DNA of 64,000 nt from Heloderma charlesbogerti (lineage: Eukaryota; Chordata; Lepidosauria; Squamata; Helodermatidae): positions 222,467 through 286,466 of the forward strand of contig JANEZZ010001504.1 of NCBI GenBank assembly GCA_026122225.1. The letters run 5' to 3'. A program made the translations under genes and the position numbers. This document shows, piece after piece, positions 54,068 to 63,999 of the stretch. The first letter of the stretch is position 1. Every line of letters begins with the position of its first letter. The notes under the pieces were generated by a model that worked only from the letters and a program-made list of their open reading frames with translations, was not told the origin of the DNA and did not search any database.

Positions 54068-54450
54068 TCACTGGAGGCACAGTCCCACTGACTACACCCT
54101 CAGTGCTCATAAGCCTACAGACTCGGAGGCTCATGAGTATCCAGTGCAGATTATGAGCACCCCGTGCAGAGCAGGAGGCACAGCAGGGGTGACCCTCATC
54201 TTGGCTGTGCCTCCCACTCTGCATTTCAGCTAGACGGGCTTTTCTGCCATCTGCCTGGGGTGCGGTGGAGGGGGAGAAAAGGTGGCTGGAGAGGCCTGGA
54301 GGAACAGTGTAACCCATCCTCTCCAGTCCCCTCCCCTCCCACTCACAGGAACGCCTCCTTTAATATTTCATGGTTCCCTCCGTGCCGGCCGCGAGGGGGA
54401 AGGGGAGTGTGGATTCCTGGCTCCGAGGTCAGAGCACTGGAAAATCAAGG
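54068..54450. mobile_element. Probable long-type family C MITE, diverged
   Basis: AGAGCAGGAGGCACAGCAGG and GTGCCTCCCACTCTGCATTT, CAGCTAGACGGGCTTTTCTG parallel 12258-12657. Ends poorly preserved. A CA run follows at 54537-54556. Confidence 0.45.
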
Positions 54451-54599
54451 TTCTAAATCAGGGATGGTTTGCAGGCTCTTTCCTGCAAACCATCCGCACC
54501 AAATGTCGGAACAGGACTACATATATACAAACATAAACACACACACACACACACGTGCAGAACTATAAGCCAACTGACCAAAGGCAGTGAAAAGACTGA

Positions 54600-55120
54600 A
54601 TGAAAGCAGCCATCTTTTTGTTAATCCCATCGACCTGTTATTTCACTTCCTTAATTCTGAAGTTAGCAATAGCACATAATTACAAAATGTAGCTCTGTCA
54701 TCTGAATTGCTGAATATATCTGGCTCGATGGCCATGCAGAAGCCCAGTTCTTCTGTTCTCCTATGTTAGGATCTTTTCCATCCTCTCATATAATCCAGAA
54801 GCTGATGGCCTTTATATATTTTTTCTAACAAATTACATTTCCACTTACAGATTATTCCCCTTTCAATGTTCTGTTTCACACAGCTGTGAGCTGACTATAA
54901 TTTGCCATGGCCGTAGTCATCCTGGTATGTAAAGAAAAGTGCCGTTGATCTAACAAAAGCTCAGCAGAGAAACCACTGGAGTCTTTTAAGCAATATCATG
55001 GCTATGAAAAAGTAATCTACTTCCTTCCTGCAACAGCTGCAGATTAAGCGGGCTTTCTTTGCCCTCTGCACATTTCAAAGACAGTATGCTATTCCACCAA
55101 TGTTTCTGTAGCCCCTAACA
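54600..55120. other. Candidate conserved non-coding element
   Basis: About 500 bp without recognisable repeats or coding frames, with words such as GCACATAATTACAAAATGTA, GAGCTGACTATAATTTGCC and CAACAGCTGCAGATTAAGC. Enhancer-like by composition only. It ends shortly before the sequence quality changes at 55498. Confidence 0.35.
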
Positions 55121-56800
55121 GCAGCCAGGCCAAGATTAAAGTTTGTCTCAGACAGGGCCAGCCCTACTGTTACATGGGCTCATGTGCCCACAGCAGGCTG
55201 CAGAGTGGGAGGAGGGGTGAACCCCCACCAGAAGGGCCTGCCGCTGCCTCCTCACCACCTCCACCGGGTGTTCTGAAGAGCCCCGCCAGCTGCTTTGCCA
55301 CTGTGGCATTTGCAGCAAGAGAGTGGCTGGCGGAGCTCTCTAGAGGAACCTCCTGTCAGGAGCTGCTGTTTCCCCACACCGTAACTGCAGGGGCCTGTAG
55401 CTGCAGGGTCTTGCAAGAGTCCAGCCAAGCTCTCATGGGACAATGGAGATGGTTATGTATGCTATGGGGAAGAATAAATGGAGCTCATTTAAGGGGTTAG
55501 CGTATCCGGCGACGGCGTTCGCTAACGTTCGTTTTTCTTAGAAACTATGTCTCCGCAAATCTCGTCACAACAAAAACAATATATGGTACCCCAATAGCCC
55601 TGCACCTCTACGTGGACAACCTCCGCCCCGTTGTTTAACATGACGACTCGTAGCCACAAATTTATACCCTCCAGTACATCTTATCTTTGACACTCTCCCA
55701 TGTCATTCTTTTGAGCTATTTACCTTGATTCTCCACCTTGGTCCGTCCCCCCCCACAGTTCGCCAAAAGAACAGGTCTTCCTGTTGGATCATCAAGGGAT
55801 CATTGATGGAATCACTCTCTGAGGCGAATAAGGAAATTTGTGTTCTTGAGGATATGGGAGGATTAGACAGAAGGCGTGGTGCGACCACACAAGGTCTCCA
55901 GAAAATTAAGATTCCTACTACAGGTGATTCTGCTGGAGGAGATGAATGTGTAGTTGGTCGCGAGTGTACGCACAGATCATCCACATTTCTCATGCATTTT
56001 CTATCTATCGCTCAACATCTATGTCGGCCCAATTTTGTCTTGAACCAATGATATTGTCGAAAGGCAGCCCTTTATGTAATTGGACAGCTGCCGATTTTTC
56101 CACCTTTACTTCACATGACCAGCTCCATGCAAAAAATCTTATTTAGAGTCTCAAAGTTTGTGAATAATTTAAATGTAGACATAGTACTGCTGACTTAAGG
56201 TCTTATTGGACCCACCGGGGTCTCAAAAAAATTTATACACCCCATCCGTCAGGAATTAAAATATCCTGGGTTTTCATGAAGTCCTGGATCAATTTTTGGG
56301 TTTCCTTCTTGTAGGTCTCACCCAAAACCCTCAACATCATGGTAATTTCAACCATTAAAGATCAAATTTCGCATATCTTTACTCTTTCGTTACCACATAT
56401 TTAGTACCTGCAGGTGTAACACGTTCCCCAATCTTGATATTCTGTTTATCTAGATATTTTTAATTCGGATTGCATATCATATCACATCTATTTTTAAACC
56501 ATCTCCAATTTCAGGTCATCTCTTGACCCCAGTGCCACACATCGACCATAATACTAGCCATCATAAGCATGAACTATCTTCCCTATTTGCATTTTCAATT
56601 ATGTTCTGTATTATATGATCTCCAGCTGACAATTGCACTATCAGCCATAAGAACTTCTTCTATTGCTTTTGAGTCATGTTTAATAAGTTGTATTAACCTC
56701 TGTGTCTAACCCAGTACCAGAGCCACCCATGGCAACCACCTGAAAACAAGATTTGTAAAAAGTTGTGGCTTTAGAGGTGCAATACCCACTAAAAAACATT

Positions 56801-56827
56801 CCCCCCCCCCCCCCCCCCCCCCCCCCC
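56801..56827. repeat. Poly-C run of 27
   Basis: 27 consecutive C after AAAAAACATT. A perfect C27 is unusual in vertebrate DNA and lies inside the suspect region, so it is probably a sequencing or consensus artefact. Confidence 0.85.
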
Positions 56828-56861
56828 AACACCCTCAGACCGCGAAATGCTAAAACCACAT

Positions 56862-57479
56862 GAACTGTCAAGCACTTTTTCTTTTGGTTTATGCACCCCA
56901 TTATTGTTAGGCTGCTAATGGCTCGGAGATCTGTTCCACTCTGTTATGTCCAAGTATCGTGCTTAACAACGATACATCTCTAGAAAAATATAAAGAAATG
57001 TTAGAACAGTAGTGTAAAAGGATCTAAACAGGCTCTGCAGTGTGCTCACTGCGTGGGCTATGGCAGTTACGTACTGGCCCCATGTTGGAAGTAACTACTG
57101 CTGTTTTCTCGGCCAGTTCTGAATTAAAGTGCTGATCGCATGTATGTGCATTCCAGTTACCTTATGCCATTCATATATTTCTCTGCGTGTCCATCTCAAG
57201 TAGCTACCGCAAGTCGAATGTTTTGAGAAGATGTCAACTCATGAGATATATTCATTAGGTGTCTTTCTATAGGCTGAAATCCTGCCGGCGAAATCTACTT
57301 TGAACTGTTTCACACACAGTAGACTTATCACTTAGATTCTACATCTCAACTGGATCTAGTTGGCCCATAACTTCTTGCGATGTTATTTGACTGGTAAGTA
57401 GATTCCCCTAAGGAACTTCAAATTTCTATTTTCTTGACTGGCAGTTTGTGTTGACTACTTTTGTTCGCTTGGTGTCAGT
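56862..57479. repeat. Noisy flank, copy 1
   Basis: Aligns in order with 61150-61575: TGAACTGTCAAGCAC (56864 and 61151), AGTAACT..TTCT.AATTAAA-type words, TTCATTAGG (57259 and 61411), CACACACAGT (57310 and 61470), AGTTGGCCCA against AGTTGGCCACCA, and CTTTTGTTCG (57458 and 61575). The non-BovB flank is therefore also duplicated. Confidence 0.7.
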
Positions 57480-58629
57480 CACGTTCATTCAGTCGTGTCC
57501 AAACTCTCGCTTTGTGAATTTTTATGATCTTGAGAGATTCCCCGGGTGTTAAGGTTATTTCTGAGAGATAGGGGAGTTTGGCCCAAGGCAATAACCATCC
57601 TTCAGGCCATGGCAGTCTTCGCATTTCGGTCCTGTCTTCCTCCGTTATTCATTCGCCTGTGAATTGGATTTAGACCCAGTTGTCATTGTCTGTAAAATTA
57701 CACTACACCACTAAGTCAAATTGAATTTAAACATGCATCTAGAGGGGTGAACATCAGTCATAATGCTTATGAGTCATGCAGCTTTTGTATTATTAAAGCA
57801 AGGAATGGTTCTCTATCAGGATCAAGTTCGAGAGTGTGTTAGTTTTAAGTATACGGTGATGCCCTACCTAGCCAGGCATGCTCTAGTTTCCTCTGACCGT
57901 CCTCATGCTCCTTGTGGTGCCTGTCAGTCGTTTTAACTCTTCCCTCTGTTTTAGTTTTATACTTGTACTCTCCATCTTTTCCTTCCTCCTCCAGTTTGGT
58001 GGTTCGTTTTTCCAGTTTTAGTGAGAGGATAGAGATAAGACGTAACAACATGTGAAGTTGTTTTGAACCGACTCCCCGTTACTTATTCATGTACCTTCCT
58101 TGCTATATACAAGCTCTGCTATTAAGCATTACTAGGTTCCTCTAGGCATGTGAAGAATTGAGGTAAGGATCTTCGCATTGTAAGGAGTGTGAAAGGGCGC
58201 GAAATAAATATAGGCACCCAAAACCCCAATGACATTACGAGGCCTCTTCAGGGAATAATAATTCCAAATGATCTGTCCTGTTCCGAATGAGACAACTCCT
58301 TGCAAGGAGGAATGTTGGGATTTCCGTATGAATTCCGCGATATCCTATCCTACAGAATGAAAAACCTGCCATGTTGATCGTCAAGACCATCCTCGATAAT
58401 GTCACATCGATGTGTTACGCCTACCAAGGGAGACTCGTTTTAATTTGAAGAAGTAGTCTTCTTCTCCAGCCAGTTACCATCAATTCTACGAAATAAAATG
58501 TCTCATGATTCCCAAAGTCTTAACGGATATGTTCGCTGTAAAAGCGGTACTTATTACCCAAATCCTTGGGTTATGGTGGGCCAACTGGCAGGACTAAAGT
58601 CAATCTTCCTTATATTCAAGCTCTCACAG
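57480..58629 (-). mobile_element. Noisy BovB 3' fragment, copy 1
   Basis: CATTCAGTCGTGTCC (57487) to AGCTCTCACAG (58619-58629). The same interval in the clean BovB (62161 to about 62554) is about 393 bases against about 1130 here. Readable landmarks: GTGATGC (57857) and AGTCTTCTTCTCCAGC (58456). Confidence 0.72.
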
Positions 58630-58639
58630 TCCAGTTACA

Positions 58640-61050
58640 TTGTTGTTGTTGTGTACAGGGAACGTTAGTCACGTCGTAGTAGTTAGTAACAGCAAGCGTA
58701 GCAGAGCCCCCTAGAACCACCGGATGCCCCCAGGCTGTCTTCTGTATGCTCTCATGACCTGGGTCTTTTTCATCACGTGGACTACTCCTTTTTATATTTT
58801 TTTAGCACTGAGACAATCCATACTTCCAAAATAGGCTCAAACTCTGGGTGCACGCCAGGGCCTTCCTAGTACTGCACTCCTATCCGAGAGCCGGGTGTGC
58901 ACGTCTAAAGTTTTCATTTGCATTTGCATATGTCCCGTTGGATATGATCCATTATCTAGCCATTCCTACTCATCTCACTATCATGCTAAGGTCCTCCAGG
59001 TCCCTATTCTACTTTTGCTCAGTTGCTCTCAGTTTTCACCTTAGCATCATATGTCCCCCACAATTTCTTATGTTTTGGCGGGTTTAAAAAATAGATCTGG
59101 CTGCGAGTTTTTTTAGCAGAATACGGCTTCGCATTAGGTGGACCAAAAAATATTGGGTAGCTTACTTTGTGAACGTTGTGACCGCATTGAATCAATGGGT
59201 CCAAAGGTTCGACTCTGTCTCTTCCAAATGAGCTAGTCAGGGTTGATTTGTCCTTGGGAGTTCGGATGGACTGATTTGACCTCCTTGCAGTAGTTAACTT
59301 GGGAGACTGACTCGCGCCGTAATTAGATGCTTACCCTTATTCCAAGCACAGTACCACAGTGTTCCGCTCGTTGAAGCTGAGTATCAAACTCTTCCCTTCA
59401 GTCGCCCCAGTAGTTCTTCATGGGCCTATTTCTTTGCTTCGTCCGCATATAATGTCCAGCTTCTCACCCGACCTGGCACAAACTAACGTTTTGAGCTATC
59501 CTATGGGGTGCCTGCTGGGCCAATGCGCTTTCCGCAACTGCAAAACTCCATAATAACTAGCTGTCAAGTTTGATTTAAGGTGACATTTAGCTACGCTGAT
59601 CTTTGTCAGTCAGGCAGGAATTGTATATACCACAGACGAGGTCAATAACAGATGTCCTAGGTACATTTTCCTCCTCTGCTCTTTAGATCACTGTGGGTCT
59701 CTGCTGTGTGATCTGCAGGTTTGCCATTAGCTTTCCTCCCAAGAAGGAGTCGATCGCTCACGTTGCTTATAGCTTGTGAATGTTCTCTATGGCTACTCAG
59801 TCACCTGCTGTTATACACCTTGCACGTGCCAACAACGTGTGTGATCTTGGGGCACGCCAATTGAACGAAAGATAAAATCTGCTCTGTGAAGCCGGTCACT
59901 TGCGTTTCAATTCATAGCGGATTCCCCTAATTCGTACTAGCATTGCCGACAATGGATTTTCCCCACGCTTTTCTGGTGTTCAGGAAGACAGTCCTGCAAG
60001 GCCAATTCGTAGGATACTTCGAGGAATGTCTTAGTCTTCTAGTTAGTTGTGGATTAATGATTGAGATAAGTTTTACAGTGCCTCAAGCTATTTATGTGCT
60101 CAGACTCTCCTATGAACTGCCTAGGATCACCCTCAGCAAGATTGAGTAGGTTCTTGATGATCCTCTTTCCATTGCCTTTTTCGTAGCACACGGATTAGGG
60201 GTGGTGTCAAATAATACTAAAAACTGTGGTCGGAGTGTTCTAAAAATATCATCTGGGGTATATGAGGTCGTTTGGGGCATGTTGATAATTTTTTAGACCC
60301 ACGGCTAATCTTAATTCCGTACACTCTCGTTGATGTTATGCAGTTCCACGACTACTCCAAAACCCCCGCGCTCATCACAGGTCATGGCAACCATTTTCCT
60401 GATTCACTGCCAAATTAAGTCCGAATTCTTGACTCTTTTGCTTTAACCTCTGTTCATTAGTAATCAGCAGAGTATGTCTTGATACATGCAAGCCACCACT
60501 TAGGATATTACTGGGATTTGACATATAATGCACTAGGACTCTTGTCAGCATTGTTAAACATATTTTCCCAATTTTGAACCACTTAGGTTGTTCGCTTGTA
60601 TTAGCTGATAAGTTTTCTATGACACTGTCGCGTTATTCTAAATTAACATAAATGCTAACCTCGTGCACTGAATGTGTATTCTGGCCACCATCGACCAAAA
60701 ACAGATTTGGTAACAATCGCAAAAAGGAGACAGGCTTAGAAGTTGTGATCTACCCTTATTTGCATTATGTACTAACTATACTCAATCGTATAGCTGTTAA
60801 TAGTTGTGAGAAATGGTAGACGCCTTGCATGACGATGATCACGCTTTAGTTAATGTAACTGATCTGTACATATTTCTCTGCGCCTCAGATTTCAAAGGGT
60901 AGATGTATAAATAAGTTTGTAGTCAATGAAACCCTGGCAGTAAGTAGTTAGATAGTATACCTCTTTCCTGGAATACTCGGGTGTGCACGTCGGATACGCA
61001 CTCATTGATATCAAAGCGAACAGTGGCGATTTGGCAACTCGTCCTAGTTC
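58640..61050 (-). mobile_element. Noisy BovB, copy 2 (long)
   Basis: Collinear with clean 62127-63302 from the BovB 3' terminus through the RT region, about twice as long (2.16 kb against 1.08 kb between GCCTTCCT and TGGCGATTT landmarks). Short exact matches throughout. No meaningful reading frame survives. Confidence 0.8.
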
Positions 61051-61149
61051 AACAGATCAGAGCACAACGATGTCGTTGTATTAGTGAAGAAGATCCCTGT
61101 AGGTCTTTTTAGGTGAGATAGTCACCAATCAAATACATCTCACCAAATG

Positions 61150-61575
61150 ATGAACTGTCAAGCACTGTCTTTGTGAGCTTTAAGGCTTCTTCGCGAATCT
61201 CGTCACCAGTGATTTCTATGCCAAATACTTAATAAATCATGCTTGAATTGAAGTCTAGAGTTCCTCAGCATCTTGAGTACGTCTTGATTTAAGTAACTGA
61301 TTATCTCCATTCTAAGTTAAATTATCCGTTCATTCACACCCCCACCCCACCGTCCAATCCCCACTCCAACTCACTATGTCTTCATGATGGAAAAATTCAT
61401 CCAGGTATTCATTCATTAGGGGGTGACAACTATTTAGATAGGCCTGGAAAATCCTGAAAACTTGATCACACACAGTTTAATTTCACTAACATTCACATCT
61501 ACAAACTTTCAGTTGGCCACCATAATCTGCAGTGGAAGTTCCCCAAATAGTAGCGCTTCTCGGGACACTTATGCT
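61150..61575. repeat. Noisy flank, copy 2
   Basis: Second occurrence of the flank at 56862-57479, with fewer extra bases (about 425 against 610). Confidence 0.7.
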
Positions 61576-62126
61576 TGACTTTTGTTCGGTGTTGTTCATC
61601 GTTGCAGTGCTAGTAAGTTCACCGAATACGTTCTAGCATCTGTGACACCCATGCGCACCACTAGAGACATCGCTTCAGGCCTTCCTATGTTTGCATGAGA
61701 GTGTCTCTCCCGGAGTTGGATGCTTCAAGTTTCGTTTTCATTGCATACACACACCGCTGTGATGCCTACTCTCCAGCCCCCATCTCATACTCTGCACGTC
61801 CTATTATCATTTTGCCATTCAGCCTACTCTTCCATACCACCGCCATTCAGCCGCCGTCCCCCTTTTTCATGACGCCAGTTTTATAATTTTCGATTTAGGT
61901 CGGGCCAATATCTTTGGAGCTTCAGCCTTTCCCAGATGCTCTGTCCTTTCCAACTCGAGTAGCACCCCCCTCAGGGTTGATTTCTTGAGGCATGGACTGA
62001 TTTGACCCTCCTTGCCAGTCACAGCCGAGGAACTCGTAAGAGTCTTCTCCCAAAGCACCTCACAATTCGAAAGAATCATTCTTTTCGGTGCTCATCGCTT
62101 CCTTATTAGTTCTAGCTCTTAACAGC
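61576..62126 (-). mobile_element. Noisy BovB 3' fragment, copy 3
   Basis: CAGGCCTTCCT (61676) to AGCTCTTAACAGC (62114-62126), about 450 bases against 355 in the clean copy. It ends at the same internal BovB position as copy 1 and, like it, is followed directly by another BovB 3' terminus. Confidence 0.78.
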
Positions 62127-63999
62127 AATTCATTGTGTTGTTTTGTTTCAGTCGTTCAGTCGTGTCCCGACTCTTCGTGACCCCATGGACCATAGCACGC
62201 CAGGCCTTCCTGTCCTGCGCTCTCTCCCGGAGCGTGCTCAAGTTCATATTCATTGCATCCGTGATGCTATCTAGCCATCTCATCCTCTGCCGTCCCCTTC
62301 TCCTTTTGCCTTCAGTCTTTCCCAGCATCAGGGTCTTTTCCAGGGAGTTTTCTCTTCGCATTAGGTGGCCAAAATATTGGAGCTTCAGCTTCATTATCTG
62401 TCCTTCCAATGAGCACTCAGGGTTGATTTCCTTTAGGATGGACTGATTTGACCTCCTTGCAGTCCAGGGGACTCGTAAGAGTCTTCTCCAGCACCACAGT
62501 TCGAAAGCATCAATTCTTCGGCGCTCAGCCTTCCTTATAGTCCAGCTCTCACAGCCATACATTACTACTGGGAAAACCATAGCTTTGATTAGACGGACCT
62601 TTGTCGGCAAGGTGATGTCTCTGCTTCTTACTATGCTGTCTAGGTTGGCCATAGCTTTCCTCCCAAGGAGCAAGCGTCTTTTAATTTCATGGCTACAGTC
62701 ACCGTCTGCGGTGATCTTGGAGCCCAAGAAAGTAAAATCTGTCACTGCTTCCATTTCTTCCCCTTCTATATGCCAGGAAGTGATAGGGCCAGATGCCATG
62801 ATCTTCGTTTTTTTAATGTTGAGTTTCAAACCAGCTTTTGCACTCTCCTCTTTCACCCTCAACAAGAGGCTCTTGAGATCCTCTTCGCTTTCTGCCATTA
62901 GGGTGGTATCGTCTGCATATCGGAGGTTGTTGATAATTCTCCCAGCAATCTTAATTCCGACCTCTGATTCATCCAACCCGGCATTTCTCATGATGTACTC
63001 TGCATATAAGTTAAATAAGCAGGGTGACAATATGCAGCCTTGTCGTACTCCTTTCCCAATTTTGAACCAATCGGTTGTTCCATGTCTGGTTCTTACTGTT
63101 GCTTCTTGACCCTCGTACAGGTTTCTCAGGAGACAGGTAAGGTGGTCTGGTACTCCCATCACTTTAAGAATTTGCCACAGTTTGTTGTGATCCACACAAT
63201 CAAAGGCTTTAGCGTAGTCAATGAAGCAGAAATAGACGTTTTTCTGGAATTCTCTTGCTTTCTCCATGATGCAGCGAATGTTGGCGATTTGATCTCTAGT
63301 TCCTCTGCCTCTTCGAAACCCAGCTTGTACTTCCGGTAGTTCTCGGTTCGCATACTGCTGAAGCCTAGCTTGTAGGATTTTGAGCATCACCTTGCTGGCA
63401 TGTGAAATGAGCGCAATTGTGCGGTAGTTTGAACACTCTTTGGCGTTGCCCTTCTTTGGAATTGGAATGTAAACTGACCTTTTCCAGTCTTGTGGCCACT
63501 GTTGAGTGTTCCAGATTTGTTGGCATATTGAATGCAGCACTTTAACAGCATCATCTTTTAGGATTTTAAATAGCTCGGCTGGAATACTGTCATCTCCGCT
63601 AGCTTTGTTGTTACTAATGCTTCCTAAGGCCCACTTGACTTCACTCTCGAGGATGTCCGGCTCAAGTTCAGTGACCGCACTATCATGGCTATCAGGGACA
63701 TTCAGATCTTTCCTGTATAGTTCTTCTGTGTATTCTTGCCACCTCTTCTTAATCTCATCTGCTTCTGTTAGGTCCCTGCCTTCTTTGTCCTTTATCATGC
63801 CCGTCTTTGCACAAAACGTTCCCTTGAGATCTCCAATTTTCTTGAAGAGATCTCTAGTCTTTCCCATTCTGTTGTTTTCCTCGATTTCTTTGCATTGTTC
63901 ATTTAAGAAGGCCTTCTTGTCTCTCCTTGCTATTCTCTGGAACTCTGCATTCAGTTGGGTATATCTTCCCCTTTCTCCCTTGCTTTTCGCTTCCCTTCT
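62119..63999 (-). CDS. RTE-BovB ORF2-type polyprotein, 5' partial (reverse transcriptase and C-terminus)
   Basis: Open for at least 626 codons. The frame continues upstream of the Met at 63867 for 44 more codons to the window edge (AEFQRIARRDKKAF..), so that Met is internal; the endonuclease should lie beyond the edge. Counting from the Met at 63867: GSISNNKASGDDSIPAEL (about 82-99), FCFIDYAKAFDCVDH (213-227, first catalytic Asp), VRQGCILSPCLFNLYAE (274-290), INNLRYADDTTLMAE (312-326, YADD catalytic pair), LKLNIKKTKIMASG (347-360). The C-terminal domain includes MVFPVVMYGCESWT, LWCWRRLLRVPWTARRSNQS and LQYFGHLMRRENSLEK. All RT boxes are intact. At the end, an extra base (TGTCCCGAC at 62165-62167, against TGTCCGAC in the copy at 15726) shifts the frame past the usual stop, so the frame runs through the 3' tail to a stop at 62119 in suspect sequence. 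Confidence 0.92.
   Translation of the reverse strand, partial: RREAKSKGERGRYTQLNAEFQRIARRDKKAFLNEQCKEIEENNRMGKTRDLFKKIGDLKGTFCAKTGMIKDKEGRDLTEADEIKKRWQEYTEELYRKDLNVPDSHDSAVTELEPDILESEVKWALGSISNNKASGDDSIPAELFKILKDDAVKVLHSICQQIWNTQQWPQDWKRSVYIPIPKKGNAKECSNYRTIALISHASKVMLKILQARLQQYANRELPEVQAGFRRGRGTRDQIANIRCIMEKAREFQKNVYFCFIDYAKAFDCVDHNKLWQILKVMGVPDHLTCLLRNLYEGQEATVRTRHGTTDWFKIGKGVRQGCILSPCLFNLYAEYIMRNAGLDESEVGIKIAGRIINNLRYADDTTLMAESEEDLKSLLLRVKEESAKAGLKLNIKKTKIMASGPITSWHIEGEEMEAVTDFTFLGSKITADGDCSHEIKRRLLLGRKAMANLDSIVRSRDITLPTKVRLIKAMVFPVVMYGCESWTIRKAERRRIDAFELWCWRRLLRVPWTARRSNQSILKEINPECSLEGQIMKLKLQYFGHLMRRENSLEKTLMLGKTEGKRRRGRQRMRWLDSITDAMNMNLSTLRERAQDRKAWRAMVHGVTKSRDTTERLKQNNTMNCC

Larger units (their letters stand above)
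55498..62126. other. Suspected uncorrected long-read or gap-fill sequence
   Basis: From 55498 the DNA loses vertebrate character: eight CpGs in 55501-55532, then random-like composition. From 57480 it can be aligned, with bursts of extra bases, to the clean BovB at 62127-64000: CTTCGCATTAGGTGG at 59127 and 62355, a 27-base identity at 59264-59290 versus 62436-62462, GCTTTCCTCCCAAG at 59730 and 62654, GTAGTCAATGAA at 60919 and 63213. Extra bases dominate over substitutions, which is the error mode of raw long reads. 55498-56860 matches nothing I recognise. Open frames inside should be ignored. Confidence 0.82.

Noticed and set aside
55725..56146. Overlapping frames of about 100 codons in the suspect region
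   Set aside because: The underlying sequence is probably error-laden; frames there carry no information.
57480..62126. A genuine ancient tandem BovB array or satellite
   Set aside because: Long exact words with insertion bursts and high CpG do not fit old diverged copies; kept only as an alternative.
62135..63339. Plus-strand frames opposite the BovB (up to 174 codons)
   Set aside because: Shadows of the intact BovB reading frame on the minus strand.
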